Shown here: positions 9,898-18,817 of the stretch, one piece after another
Layout: each line of letters begins with the position of its first letter
Numbering within the stretch: the first letter of the stretch is position 1
Assembly: GCF_014191725.1 (NCBI RefSeq)
Contig: NZ_JACHWZ010000019.1
Span: 1 to 64,000, forward strand
Source of the DNA: Microbulbifer rhizosphaerae
Lineage (GTDB): Bacteria; Pseudomonadota; Gammaproteobacteria; Pseudomonadales; Cellvibrionaceae
Length of the DNA: 64,000 nt
Direction: 5' to 3'
Position numbers and translations under genes: made by a program
The notes under the pieces: model-generated
Seen by the model: the letters and a program-made list of their open reading frames with translations, nothing else
Told to the model about the DNA's origin: nothing
The model's database searches: none

Positions 9898-10566
9898 TTA
9901 ACCTCCTTGTAGGAACGGGCCATGCCCGCGATCGGTCTGCAGGACAGCCACCCCCGTTCGCGGGCATGGCCCGCTCCTACAAAGCCCAGCGGCGCACCCT
10001 ACATTTGAAGCCCTGTATCCGCAATTCCAGAAGTTCCCATAGCACGCCCTGATATTCAGCCGCGAGTCGGTCAGCATCAGGCGCAGCTTCAGCCCCCATT
10101 TGGAGGTAGCCCCTGATGTCACCCATCTGACATTGCCACTACTGTCGACAATCACGATGGTGGGGGTCACGCGGATGCCCCAGCTGTTGCTGAGCGCTCC
10201 GTCGGGGTCGTTGATGGTGGGGAACTGCAGATCGTTACGCCGCAGGTACTGGACCACTTCGCTGTCACTGCCGGACTGCATGGCGACGGAGAGCACCTGG
10301 TGGTCAACAGAGAGATCGGAAACCGCCGGTGACACCACCCGGCAATAGGGGCACCAAGTGGCCCAGAAATAGATCAGCACCGGCCCGCGGGCGGTCATCC
10401 GCTGCAGGTCCAGATACTGTCCATCCAGCGATCTGCCCTTCAGGGACGGCGCCTCTTCTGTGGGAATATCCCGCTGCTGGTAGTAACCCACAGCGCTCGC
10501 AACCAGCACGGCCATCAGCACAAAGCCGGCCGGTTTACGCAACGCCGCGATCCATTTTTTCCGCAA
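9898..10566 (-). CDS. ScsD/TlpA-like membrane-anchored thioredoxin-fold protein
   Basis: The TTG at 10566 is preferred as start because GGGAG lies 7 nt upstream and it gives a normal Lys/Arg-rich start to a membrane anchor (MRKKWIAALRKP, then a hydrophobic stretch at about 12-26). Upstream in-frame ATG codons would lie inside the preceding gene. The periplasmic thioredoxin fold has the redox motif WATWCPYC and the cis-Pro loop RVTPT. It is predicted to be a protein disulfide oxidoreductase that receives electrons from the DsbD/ScsB-like protein encoded upstream. The family normally ends soon after GLKLRLML; here about 50 extra residues follow, and the last 25 or so are encoded by a REP-type repeat. 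The tail is probably not functional. Confidence 0.8.
   Translation of the reverse strand: MRKKWIAALRKPAGFVLMAVLVASAVGYYQQRDIPTEEAPSLKGRSLDGQYLDLQRMTARGPVLIYFWATWCPYCRVVSPAVSDLSVDHQVLSVAMQSGSDSEVVQYLRRNDLQFPTINDPDGALSNSWGIRVTPTIVIVDSSGNVRWVTSGATSKWGLKLRLMLTDSRLNIRACYGNFWNCGYRASNVGCAAGLCRSGPCPRTGVAVLQTDRGHGPFLQGG
9909..9981. repeat. Family A REP-like inverted pair
   Basis: GTAGGAACGGGCCATGCCCG begins at 9909; its inverted partner (CGGGCATGGCCCGCTCCTAC) ends at 9980. Each half is itself a hairpin, so the pair forms a BIME-like unit. It overlaps the 3' end of the scsD-like reading frame. Confidence 0.8.
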
Positions 10567-10588
10567 CGGAATACTCCCGTACAGGCGA

Positions 10589-11209
10589 TCAGTACTTGAC
10601 GCTACAGCCGTAGGCGCGGGACGAGGCGACGGCAACGGCTTCGCCACCCAGCGAGGCATCCAGTGCGGCGGCGACGTAGTTCCTGGAATCCGGAATCACT
10701 GCCGGATTCGCGGAGTCGTTGTCATCGATGGCGCCGGCGTAAACCACTTTGCCCTCCGGGTTGATCACAAACATATGCGGCGTGGTCTTGGCGCCATAGG
10801 CGCGGCCCATGTTGCCGTCGGGGTCCAGCAGGAAGGGCGCGCTGGCATTCAGTCCGTGGCTTTCGGCCACTTCAAGGGCCTGGGCCGGCTCCAGGTAGCC
10901 CTGTTTGCCCTTGGCGGAGGAGATCACCGTCAGCCAGTTGGCGTCCTGCCCGGTGTATTTTTTCTGCAGGGCCTGCATATTGCCGCTGCCGTAGTGCTTT
11001 TTCACGTAGGGGCAATCCTTGTTGAACCACTCGATGACCAGCCACTGCCCCTCGTAGTCGGCCAGCGAGTGGGTTTTGCCCTCGGCGTCGACTTCGGAAA
11101 AGGCCGGGGCTTTCTCCCCGGGTGTCGCTACCGCCAGTGCCAGGGTGGGCGCGGCGAAGACCAGGGGCAGCACAAGGCTGCGGATCAGTTGCTTTCCTTT
11201 TATTCTCAT
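10589..11209 (-). CDS. Periplasmic redoxin (AhpC/TSA-type thioredoxin-fold protein)
   Basis: 206 aa with a cleavable signal peptide (about 1-26, LALA). The thioredoxin-like fold carries a single N-terminal redox cysteine in WFNKDCPYVKKHY, the position of the peroxidatic or nucleophilic Cys in redoxins. The motif TTPHMFVINPEGKVVYAGAIDD is the typical thioredoxin-fold segment with cis-Pro. A late Cys (YGCSVKY) may act as resolving residue. The ATG at 11209 overlaps the stop of the ScsB-like gene by 4 bp (ATGA), indicating translational coupling. Predicted role: periplasmic thiol peroxidase or disulfide carrier fed by the ScsB-like protein. Confidence 0.82.
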   Translation of the reverse strand: MRIKGKQLIRSLVLPLVFAAPTLALAVATPGEKAPAFSEVDAEGKTHSLADYEGQWLVIEWFNKDCPYVKKHYGSGNMQALQKKYTGQDANWLTVISSAKGKQGYLEPAQALEVAESHGLNASAPFLLDPDGNMGRAYGAKTTPHMFVINPEGKVVYAGAIDDNDSANPAVIPDSRNYVAAALDASLGGEAVAVASSRAYGCSVKY

Positions 11210-13257
11210 GGCGTATCGTCCTCTGTGAGTTGAAGGGTGTGCTCATCGAACAGCGCTGCGATCATGCGCTCCTGCAGAACCTGTGGCAAAAGTTCGGGCC
11301 CGTCTGCGCCCGGCGGATACCAGGCATACACCGGGACCGAATTGCGGCCCAGTTCGGCCAGGGCCCGGGTGATCTCCGGGTTGTGATTGGTCCAGTCCGC
11401 GCGCACCAACATGACGTCGTGGGTTTCAAACAGGTCCATCACCGCCGGCGACTCCAGGACCAGTTTCTTGTTCACCTGGCAGGTAATACACCAAGCGGCG
11501 GTGTAGTCGATAAACACCGCGCGCCGGTCCGCCCGCGCCCGGTCGATGGCGGCGCGGTCGTAGGCCTGCCATCCGCCCTGGGCCAACGACTGTGTCTGCG
11601 ATTCGGGTGTGGTCCGCAGCGTGCCGAAGGCAGTGATCAGCGCGGCCACCGCCATCAGAGTGCCGGCCGCCCTGCCCGCGCCAGAAAAGCTGCGGCCGAG
11701 CCACAGGGCGAAAACCACCGCCAGCAGCAACAGGGTGCCGATCAGCCAGCCGCTTTCCCCCACCAATCGCCCGAGCACCCAGAGCAGCCAGATGACCGTG
11801 GTGTAAAGCGGAAAGGCGAGCAGCTGGCGCAGTTTGTCCATCCAGGGGCCGGGCGCGGGCAGCCGATTCAGCAGCCCGGGGCTGGCGCAGAGCAGCAGGA
11901 AGGGCGCGGCCAACCCGGCGCCGAGACCGAGAAACACCGCCATCGCGGATGCCGCGGGCAGCACCGCCGCAGCGCCGAGGGCGGCGCCCATAAAGGGGCC
12001 GGTGCAGGGCGCGGCGACAAATACCGCCAGCACGCCGGTGGCGAAACTCCCGCCGCGACTGTTGCCGGCCATATTCATCAACCGGTGCCCGAATTCGAAT
12101 ACGCCGCTGAAGGACAGCGCCATCAGCCAGAACAATAGGATCAGCGCCAGCACCACCGGCGCCGACTGCAACTGGAAGCCCCAGCCCACCGCGGCGCCAC
12201 CGGCACGCAGGACCAGCAGCAGCGCGCCCAGGGCGGCGAAGGTAGCCAGCACGCCTGCGCTATAGATCAATCCCTCGCGCACCCGGCCGGCCGTGCCGGT
12301 ACCTGCGTTGACCAGGCCGAACAGCTTGATCGACAGCACCGGGAAAACACAGGGCATCAGGTTCAGGATAACGCCGCCGGCAAAGGCCGCCAGCAACAGC
12401 CACCAAAGCGCCTGCGGTTCGCCCGTTCGGGACACCGGCGGGCCGCCGAAAGGCACCTCATTTAATTGCCAGGCGCGCTCGCCGTCTGTCAGTACGAAGC
12501 GCGTGGATTCGGGCAACGGCGTACCGGGGACGCGGGTAAAGATGTAGTGAAGCCGGTCACCGTCGATGCGCTGTTCGGGCTCGGCCGCGGTAAGCAGACC
12601 GCCGTCCAGCGGGAAAATCCGCGGCACGCCGCCGCTCCCCCGAGCCAGTGCCAGCTGTACCTTATCAGTACCGACTTCCGACAGAGCCACCACCTCCCAG
12701 GGGCTCGTGGAACCGGGCCCCGGTATGCGCGCCGCAAAGCGATCGCGTAGCGCGAGATCCTCGCCGGGCCAGTTGGCTGCCTCCCGCACCGGTCGCTCAA
12801 GGCTCATGGTACCGAAGCCGGGAATGCACTCCACTTTGCATACCAGCCATTCCAGGTTCACTTTCAGGGAAATCCGGCTGGCGCCGGCGGCAGGGGTTAC
12901 ATCGAACAGGTAGGCGACATCGCCTTCGTAACCGAGGTTGGTCAGGTGCTCGATCGGCAGGCGCACCGGGAAGGGCCACTGGGTTTCCCCCACCTCGGCA
13001 TCCTCGGCGGTGAAATCAAAGCGCGGTGCGGCGCCGGAATCCCCCGCATTGCGCCAGTAAACGTGCCACTCCGGATCGACTTCAAAATAAAAACCGATGG
13101 TTTCCGTTTCATCGGTGGCAAAGGTATCAGGCGCCAGCCAGCGCACGCGCACATGATCGCCGCTGGCACTGTTCTGGGCGGAAGCCGTCACGGCGGCGAA
13201 CAGCAGAAAAGCTGCGAGGATGGTTTTCGCGACACTGTGCACAGTGGACACTGACAC
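11206..13257 (-). CDS. DsbD/ScsB-like transmembrane thiol:disulfide interchange protein
   Basis: 683 aa. Signal peptide 1-27, then an N-terminal periplasmic domain (about 30-265) with one close Cys pair (WLVCKVECIPG), as in ScsB-type proteins. A polytopic membrane core follows (about 285-560) with the conserved cysteine motifs NLMPCVFPVLSIK and VAAPCTGPFMGAALG. The C-terminal thioredoxin domain carries YTAAWCITCQVNK. It moves reducing power from cytoplasmic thioredoxin to periplasmic partners, here most likely the two thioredoxin-fold proteins encoded immediately downstream. The layout resembles the scsBCD operon of enterobacteria; the exact partner specificity is inferred. Confidence 0.88.
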   Translation of the reverse strand: MSVSTVHSVAKTILAAFLLFAAVTASAQNSASGDHVRVRWLAPDTFATDETETIGFYFEVDPEWHVYWRNAGDSGAAPRFDFTAEDAEVGETQWPFPVRLPIEHLTNLGYEGDVAYLFDVTPAAGASRISLKVNLEWLVCKVECIPGFGTMSLERPVREAANWPGEDLALRDRFAARIPGPGSTSPWEVVALSEVGTDKVQLALARGSGGVPRIFPLDGGLLTAAEPEQRIDGDRLHYIFTRVPGTPLPESTRFVLTDGERAWQLNEVPFGGPPVSRTGEPQALWWLLLAAFAGGVILNLMPCVFPVLSIKLFGLVNAGTGTAGRVREGLIYSAGVLATFAALGALLLVLRAGGAAVGWGFQLQSAPVVLALILLFWLMALSFSGVFEFGHRLMNMAGNSRGGSFATGVLAVFVAAPCTGPFMGAALGAAAVLPAASAMAVFLGLGAGLAAPFLLLCASPGLLNRLPAPGPWMDKLRQLLAFPLYTTVIWLLWVLGRLVGESGWLIGTLLLLAVVFALWLGRSFSGAGRAAGTLMAVAALITAFGTLRTTPESQTQSLAQGGWQAYDRAAIDRARADRRAVFIDYTAAWCITCQVNKKLVLESPAVMDLFETHDVMLVRADWTNHNPEITRALAELGRNSVPVYAWYPPGADGPELLPQVLQERMIAALFDEHTLQLTEDDTP

Positions 13258-13435
13258 CTCTTTCGATATTGGCCGGAGGCTTCCATCGCCCGCAGTCGGG
13301 CGCGGGGCACCGGTGTTGTTTTTATTGCGGATACCCCATTCAAGCGGATTGCCCGGTCGGCTGCAAACCCGTTGCGACCAATGCCCGGCTATTGCAGGCG
13401 ATTGGTGGAATTGGGGAGAGTCGCCTGCAAGCAGG

Positions 13436-14116
13436 CTACGGGTCCAGTGCCACTACCTCGATACCGGATTCGGTATAGCGCCAGCGCAGATTGAAGCCAC
13501 ACAGCTGCATGCCATAGATCCGCTGCGGGTCCGGCTTTTGGTAGGCGGGTTTCGGGTCCTGGCCCAGTAGCTGCTCGATCAGGCGGGGAAGATCCGTATC
13601 CCAGTCGTCCTTGAAGGCATGTGCCTTTTGCATTATGTCTTCGGGAATAAATACCGGCAGCATTTGCGGCGCAGCGTCGGCGAATGCACTCTGCGCTTCC
13701 TCCACCGCATCGGCGTAGGGGATATAGGGTTTGATATCCAGCACCGGGGTGCCGTCCACCAGGTCGGCGCCGCCGACGATCAATTCCACTTTCGGTTTCA
13801 ACCGCACTTCCAGCAGGCGCACAACGGAAAGACCAATATTGTTGGGGCGGAAGGGAGAGCGGGTGGCGAGGACGCCGAGCTTTTTATTGCCGCCGAGGCG
13901 CGGCGGGCGCACCTTGGCGGACCACTCGCCAGCGGCCTGATGGAACTGGAAGATTACCCACAAGTGGGTGTTCTGCTCCAGGCCGGCGACGGCGTCCGGG
14001 GTATTCAGCGGAGGCAACAGCTCGATGGCGGCGCGGCTGGCGTCCGCCAGTAAAGGTTGGCGGGGGACGCCGAATTTTTCGCCGAAGCAGGAGTGGACGG
14101 TGGCGATGGGAGTCAT
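13436..14116 (-). CDS. trmO: tRNA (adenine(37)-N6)-methyltransferase TrmO
   Basis: 226 aa from ATG 14116, close to the usual length of about 235. This start is chosen because MTPIATVHSCFGEKFGVPRQ is the conserved family N-terminus; the extra upstream codons lie in a hairpin repeat. Conserved blocks include FQFHQAAG, KVRPPRLGGN, GVLATRSPFRPNNIGLS and DGTPVLDIKPYIPYAD. TrmO uses S-adenosylmethionine to methylate N6 of t6A37 in threonine tRNA. It stands alone, downstream of gabD on the same strand but separated by about 270 bp of repeats. Confidence 0.93.
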   Translation of the reverse strand: MTPIATVHSCFGEKFGVPRQPLLADASRAAIELLPPLNTPDAVAGLEQNTHLWVIFQFHQAAGEWSAKVRPPRLGGNKKLGVLATRSPFRPNNIGLSVVRLLEVRLKPKVELIVGGADLVDGTPVLDIKPYIPYADAVEEAQSAFADAAPQMLPVFIPEDIMQKAHAFKDDWDTDLPRLIEQLLGQDPKPAYQKPDPQRIYGMQLCGFNLRWRYTESGIEVVALDP

Positions 14117-14128
14117 TTGGAATGCGGA

Positions 14129-14195
14129 CAAACCGGCAGGATTGCCGGTTTGCACAGCCGAAGGCTGCCCCGAAGGGGTGAAGCACAGGGATGTG
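14129..14195 (+). repeat. Family C-type run of four hairpins upstream of trmO
   Basis: Four consecutive hairpins occupy about 67 bp: CAAACCGGCA GGAT TGCCGGTTTG (14129-14152), AGCC GAA GGCT, CCCC GAA GGGG, and GAAGCACA GGGA TGTGCTTC. The last two resemble the GAA-loop plus A(N)GGA-loop pair at 25977-26023 and 17548-17595. The unit sits 13 bp from the trmO start and is antisense to trmO. Confidence 0.7.
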
Positions 14196-14207
14196 CTTCA
14201 TAAATGA

Positions 14208-14384
14208 TGAATGCGGAATGCGGAATGCGCGGGCGGTTCTTTTGCCAAGCGACAAGAGCATTGGCCGCGACCAGGCTTTGGTAATATCCGCTAGATGGAT
14301 CGCGGCCGTGGGCGGATGGCCGCCCCGCCGCTCCTACAGGGGGAAAATTCAATTCCGCATTCATCATTCCGCATTCCGCATTAA
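14208..14384. repeat. Degenerate repeat cluster between gabD and trmO
   Basis: Iterated GAATGCGGAATGC words occur near 14208-14230, with their inverted partner (TTCCGCATTCATCATTCCGC, continuing) near 14353-14383. Between them lies a degraded family A REP pair (GGCCGCGACC ... GCCGCTCCTAC). It fills the gap downstream of the gabD stop. Confidence 0.6.
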
Positions 14385-15842
14385 TCAAATTCCTCCCATG
14401 CAGAGGTATTTGATTTCCAGGTAGTCGTCCAGGCCGTACTTGGAACCCTCGCGGCCAATGCCGGATTGTTTGACGCCGCCGAAGGGGGCCATTTCGTTGG
14501 AGACGATGCCCTCGTTGATGCCCACCATGCCGTATTCCAGGCCCTCGCTGACGCGCCAGATGCGGCCGATATCGCGGGAATAAAAATAGGAGGCGAGGCC
14601 GAATTCGGTGTCGTTGGCCAGGCGAATGGCCTCCTCCTCGGTGGAGAATTTAAACAGGGGTGCCACCGGGCCGAAGATTTCCTCTTTGAACAGGCGCATA
14701 GTGTCGTCCGCTCCGCTGAGTATCGTCGGTGCATAGAAGCATTCACCCAGGGAGCTGGGGCCGCCTTCGGCAATGGCTTTGGCGCCCTTTTTCAGCGCAT
14801 CGTCCACCAGCTCCTGTACGCCTTTCACCGCCTTGCTACTGATTAACGGCCCGACTTCGGTGCCCTCTTCGGCGCCGTTACCCATTTTAAGAGCATTGGT
14901 CGCGGCAGTGAATTTCTTCGCGAACTCGTCGTAGACACCCTCCTGTACGAAGATGCGGTTGGCACAGACGCAGGTCTGGCCGGCGTTGCGGTATTTGCAG
15001 ATGATCGCGCCCTTGACCGCGGCATCGATATCCGCGTCGTCGAAGACGATAAAGGGCGCGTTCCCCCCCAGTTCGAGGGAGGTTTTCTTGATGGTCTCGG
15101 CGCACTGGGCCTGCAGCTGCTTGCCCACGGCGGTGGAGCCGGTGAAGGTGAATTTGCGCACCAGGGGGTTAGAGGTCATCTCTTCGCCGATTTCCCTGGC
15201 GCTCTTGCCGGCGACTACATTGAACACACCGGCAGGGATGCCCGCTTCCTCTGCCAAGGCCCCCAGCGCCAGTGCCGAGAGTGGGGTCTCCGAAGCGGGC
15301 TTGGCCACAAAGGGACAGCCGGCCGCCAGGGCCGGGGCCATTTTGCGCGCGATCATGGCACTGGGGAAATTCCATGGAGTGATGGAACAGGTAACGCCTA
15401 CGGACTGCTTGATCACCACGATGCGCTTGTCATTCGACGGCGGGGCGATCACATCTCCGTAGACCCGCTTGGCTTCCTCGGAAAACCACTCGATATAGTT
15501 GGCACCGTAGAGGATTTCGGTTTTGGATTCCGAGAGCGGCTTGCCCTGTTCAGCGGTGAGAATTTTTGCCAGGTCGTCCGCGTTGGCGACAATCAGGTCG
15601 AACCAGCGGCGCATAATTTTTGCGCGTTCTTTTACTGTGGCATTTCGCCAGGCGGGCCAGGCTTTGTCCGCCGCCTCAATGGCCTTGCGGGTTTCCGCGG
15701 CACCCAGGTCGGCGATACTGGCAATGACTTCACCGGTGGCGGGGTTGATGACGTCGAAGGTTTTGCCGGAATCGGCGTCCAGCCATTGGCCGTCTATGTA
15801 GGACTGTTTGCGTAGTAGCGAAGGGTTTTTCAGTTCGAGCAT
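14385..15842 (-). CDS. gabD: NAD(P)-dependent succinate-semialdehyde dehydrogenase
   Basis: 485 aa from ATG 15842, matching GabD (482 aa in E. coli). The start is supported by GGAGG six bases upstream; the reading frame further upstream is REP sequence. Family motifs are the catalytic Glu in LELGGNAPFIVFDDADID, the catalytic Cys in NAGQTCVCANR, TPWNFPSAMIARKMAPALAAG, FTGSTAVGKQL and PFGGVKQSGIGREGS. It oxidises succinate semialdehyde to succinate in the cytoplasm (GABA and related catabolism). No gabT or gabP lies beside it, so another semialdehyde substrate is possible. Confidence 0.9.
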   Translation of the reverse strand: MLELKNPSLLRKQSYIDGQWLDADSGKTFDVINPATGEVIASIADLGAAETRKAIEAADKAWPAWRNATVKERAKIMRRWFDLIVANADDLAKILTAEQGKPLSESKTEILYGANYIEWFSEEAKRVYGDVIAPPSNDKRIVVIKQSVGVTCSITPWNFPSAMIARKMAPALAAGCPFVAKPASETPLSALALGALAEEAGIPAGVFNVVAGKSAREIGEEMTSNPLVRKFTFTGSTAVGKQLQAQCAETIKKTSLELGGNAPFIVFDDADIDAAVKGAIICKYRNAGQTCVCANRIFVQEGVYDEFAKKFTAATNALKMGNGAEEGTEVGPLISSKAVKGVQELVDDALKKGAKAIAEGGPSSLGECFYAPTILSGADDTMRLFKEEIFGPVAPLFKFSTEEEAIRLANDTEFGLASYFYSRDIGRIWRVSEGLEYGMVGINEGIVSNEMAPFGGVKQSGIGREGSKYGLDDYLEIKYLCMGGI

Positions 15843-15866
15843 CTTTGGCCTCCATGTCTGTTTGCT

Positions 15867-15941
15867 GTAGGAGCGGCCGTTGGCCGCGATCCATCTCGCC
15901 AAATGGCGGAAAGCCCGATCGCGACCAACGGCCGCTCCTAC
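15867..15941. repeat. Family A REP-like inverted pair upstream of gabD
   Basis: GTAGGAGCGGCCGTTGGCCG starts at 15867; the inverted copy (CGACCAACGGCCGCTCCTAC) ends at 15941. It occupies the space between the der stop and the gabD start. Confidence 0.8.
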
Positions 15942-15946
15942 AAATG

Positions 15947-16018
15947 GCGGGCCTGCGGCCCGCGGGCGGAGCTGGAGCCTTCAGCGCTCAAAGGTAAATA
16001 GCTCCGCGGTCCCGGGAA
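15947..16018. repeat. Family B double-hairpin repeat, interrupted
   Basis: A GCGGGCCTGCGGCCCGC hairpin (15947-15963) is followed by a GCGGAGCTGGAGC / GCTCCGCGGTCCCGGG arm pair. About 20 bp are inserted in the second hairpin relative to the copies at 29160-29207 and 33732-33778. Confidence 0.6.
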
Positions 16019-16034
16019 CCGAGTCCCGAAGATA

Positions 16035-17429
16035 CTACTTTTTCTTTTTGACAAATTTCATCAGGCGCCGCTTTTTGGCTTTCTGTCGGTCAGTCAGTTT
16101 CTGTTTCCTGCCCGCATAGGGGTTGGCGCCGGTGCGAAATTCGATCTTTACCGGGGTGCCGTGCAGATCCAGGGCCTTGCGGTAGGTCTTTTCAAGGTAG
16201 CGCACATAGTGCGCCGGCACGTGCTCGGTCTGGTTTCCGTGAATCACGATCACCGGGGGGTTCTGTCCGCCGGCGTGGGCATAGCGCAGTTTGATGCGGT
16301 GGCCATGCACCAGCGGTGGCTGGTGCTCGCTTACCGCCCACTGCAGGATTCTGGTCAGGTGGTTGGTGGACAGTTTGTCGGTGGCACTTTGATAGGCGGC
16401 CTCGATGGACTGGTACAGGTTGCCGACACCGGTACCGTGCAGGGCGGAAATAAAGTGGATATCGGCGAAGTCCACAAAACGCAGGCGACGTTCCAGTTCC
16501 GCTTTAACAAATTGGCGGTGGTCATCTTCCAGGCCATCCCACTTGTTCAACGCCACCACCAGTGCGCGGCCGGCCTGGATGACGCTGCCCATCAGGTGCA
16601 TATCCTGGTCCACCAGACCCTCGCTGGCATCGATCACCAGCACCACCACATTGGCGTCTTCCACCGCCTGCAGGGTCTTGACGATGGAGAATTTCTCCAC
16701 CGATTCCACAATATTTTTGCGCCGGCGGATACCGGCGGTGTCGATCAGGGTGTAGGGCTTTTCGTCGCGCTCGTAATTGATGTAGACACTGTCCCGCGTG
16801 GTGCCCGGCTGGTCGTAGACCACCACCCGGTCCTCGCCGAGCAGGCGGTTGACCAGGGTTGATTTGCCCACATTGGGGCGGCCGACGATGGCGATCTTGA
16901 TGCCGGTGGCCACTTCCACGGCTTCCGGCTCCGCCTGCTCGGGCAGATCCTCGACAACCCGCTGCATCAGCGTGCGCACGCCGCGGCCGTGGGTGGCGGT
17001 GGTGGGAAACAGTTCGCCGATACCCAGTTCGTAGAAGGGCGCCAGGGCGATATCGGGGTTGACCCCGTCCACCTTGTTGGCCACCAGGAAGGTGGGTTTG
17101 GAGCGGGTGCGCAACTGTTCTGCGATCATCTGATCCGCCGGGGTCAGGCCCGCGCGGCAGTCCACCAGGAACAGGACGATATCCGCCTCTTCGATGGCCT
17201 GCAGGGACTGCTGCGCCATGGCGGCGTCTATGCCTTCTTCACCACCGCTGATACCACCGGTATCCACCAGGATCACCTTGCGGCCCTCGATCTCCGCCTC
17301 GCCGTACTTGCGGTCGCGGGTGAGACCGGCGTAGTTGGCCACCAGGGCGTCGCGGCTCTTGGTGAGCCGGTTGAACAAGGTGGATTTGCCCACGTTGGGG
17401 CGCCCGACCAGGGCAATTACTGGCAGCAT
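16035..17429 (-). CDS. der: Ribosome-assembly GTPase Der (EngA)
   Basis: 464 aa. Two tandem GTPase domains each begin with a P-loop: [14 protein letters not shown] near residue 8 and [14 protein letters not shown] near residue 185. Switch motifs DTGG and DTAGIRR and guanine-specificity motifs NKVD and NKWD are present. A C-terminal KH-like domain ends in a lysine-rich tail (KFVKKKK). Der acts in 50S ribosomal subunit maturation. Its position downstream of hisS-yfgM-bamB is the standard gammaproteobacterial arrangement. Confidence 0.97.
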   Translation of the reverse strand: MLPVIALVGRPNVGKSTLFNRLTKSRDALVANYAGLTRDRKYGEAEIEGRKVILVDTGGISGGEEGIDAAMAQQSLQAIEEADIVLFLVDCRAGLTPADQMIAEQLRTRSKPTFLVANKVDGVNPDIALAPFYELGIGELFPTTATHGRGVRTLMQRVVEDLPEQAEPEAVEVATGIKIAIVGRPNVGKSTLVNRLLGEDRVVVYDQPGTTRDSVYINYERDEKPYTLIDTAGIRRRKNIVESVEKFSIVKTLQAVEDANVVVLVIDASEGLVDQDMHLMGSVIQAGRALVVALNKWDGLEDDHRQFVKAELERRLRFVDFADIHFISALHGTGVGNLYQSIEAAYQSATDKLSTNHLTRILQWAVSEHQPPLVHGHRIKLRYAHAGGQNPPVIVIHGNQTEHVPAHYVRYLEKTYRKALDLHGTPVKIEFRTGANPYAGRKQKLTDRQKAKKRRLMKFVKKKK

Positions 17430-17514
17430 AAATCAGTCTACTCGGGGCAAAATCACTTTTGCCAGAAATACGAACGCCCGCGGGACGCGGGCGGTTATCA
17501 AGTTCAGGGGAGCC

Positions 17515-17632
17515 TCCGTGGCCCTCTCCCCCGGCCCCAGTGATTCGCGCCATCCTTGGCGCTCACTCTTCGGGCGCCTCCGGCGTCCAAATTTGCTCCC
17601 TGCAAATTTGTCCCGCAAGCGGGAGAGAGGAG
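17515..17632 (-). repeat. Family C dispersed hairpin element, copy between bamB and der
   Basis: It is the reverse-complement homologue of 9644-9760. On the minus strand it contains CTCTCCCGCTTGCGGGAC, a CAAATTTGC ... GCAAATTTG inverted repeat, GACGCCGGAGGCGCC and the hairpin GCGCCA AGGA TGGCGC. Here it is sense with respect to bamB and der, so it would be present in any bamB-der readthrough RNA. A further hairpin, CGCCCGC ... GCGGGCG, lies at about 17476-17494. Confidence 0.7.
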
Positions 17633-17653
17633 CTATTCTTTTAAGTTTCGGGG

Positions 17654-18817
17654 TTATCCGCGCTCCAGGCGCAGGGCCACCAGCTCGCCGCCGTCGGACA
17701 GGGCGAACAGCAGGTCGCCGTCCACCAGCATGGGGATGCGCACCGGGTCGCGGTCTATGCGCTCGCGGCCGATAAGCTGGCCACTGGCAGGGTCCAGTAC
17801 GTGGAGGTAGCCTTCCAGGTCACCCACTACCAGCACGTCGCCGAAGTAGGCGGGCCCGCTCAGTTCCCGGCGCAGCAGTTCGCTGTTGCTCCAGACGATC
17901 TGTCCGTTGCCCACATTGTAGGCGTGGACGCTGCCATCGGCACCGCTCAGGTAGACGTTGCCGCCGCCCACCGCCACGCTGTGGTTGGTGGAGGCGTCGC
18001 GCGCCCAGAGGCCGCGGCCGTCTTGTCTGGACAGGGCCACCACCCGGCCCTGGTAACTGGCGGCGAACACCAGGTCTCCGCGCACCACCGGCGCGCCGTC
18101 GATATCCACCACCCGCTCCAGTTCAGCGGAACCCTGGGGAATGGCCACCCGCTGCTCCCAACGCGGTATACCGTCGGTGACACCCAGCGCAATCAACTTG
18201 CCGTTATCCAGGCCGGCGAATACGGTGCTGCCGGAAATCACCGGCGCGGCGGTGCCCCGCAGGGTCAGCACCGGCAGGGAGGTGAAGTGACTCCAGCGCT
18301 CTTCGCCGCTGGCGGCGTCGAGGCCGATCAATTTGCCGTCCACCGTCTGCACCACCACCATGCCCGCGCCCACCGCCGGGGCGGAAACCACTTCGCCGGA
18401 CACTTGGTAGCTCCAGACTTCCCTGCCGTCACTCAGGCCGAGCGCAATCACGCGGCCGCGATAATCGCTGACCACGACGATGCCCTGACCCGCGCCCACA
18501 CCGCCACTGAGGGAGACGTCCAGGTCAGTCTCCCACTGGCGCCTGCCGGTGCTGCGATCGAAGGCAAACACCTCTCCTTCGCTGTTGGCAGCGTACAGCA
18601 CACCGTTGGCCAGCGCCGGCTGCAGCATGGCGTAGCGCTTGCGGTCTATTTTGCCGATGCCTTTGGACCAGACCTCGCGCAGCTCCACGTTGGGGCTGAT
18701 ATCCACCAGCGCCACCGGATCGGTGTCTTCCTTGTCATCGTTGGAGGCACAGGCGGCCAGGGCCGCCGCCAGGGCCACCGCCACGAAGCGGTTCAGTGCG
18801 CGGGTAGGGAATTTCAT
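17654..18817 (-). CDS. bamB: Outer-membrane assembly lipoprotein BamB
   Basis: 387 aa. The lipoprotein signal peptide has a lipobox-like LAAALAACASN, giving a predicted lipidated Cys near residue 23. The mature part is an eight-bladed PQQ-type propeller with repeated blades such as GVLYAANSEGEVFAFD and GNVYLSGADGSVHAYN. BamB is a non-essential scaffold of the BAM complex that delivers outer-membrane proteins to BamA. Its ATG overlaps the stop of the yfgM-like gene by 4 bp, so the pair is translationally coupled. Confidence 0.95.
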   Translation of the reverse strand: MKFPTRALNRFVAVALAAALAACASNDDKEDTDPVALVDISPNVELREVWSKGIGKIDRKRYAMLQPALANGVLYAANSEGEVFAFDRSTGRRQWETDLDVSLSGGVGAGQGIVVVSDYRGRVIALGLSDGREVWSYQVSGEVVSAPAVGAGMVVVQTVDGKLIGLDAASGEERWSHFTSLPVLTLRGTAAPVISGSTVFAGLDNGKLIALGVTDGIPRWEQRVAIPQGSAELERVVDIDGAPVVRGDLVFAASYQGRVVALSRQDGRGLWARDASTNHSVAVGGGNVYLSGADGSVHAYNVGNGQIVWSNSELLRRELSGPAYFGDVLVVGDLEGYLHVLDPASGQLIGRERIDRDPVRIPMLVDGDLLFALSDGGELVALRLERG

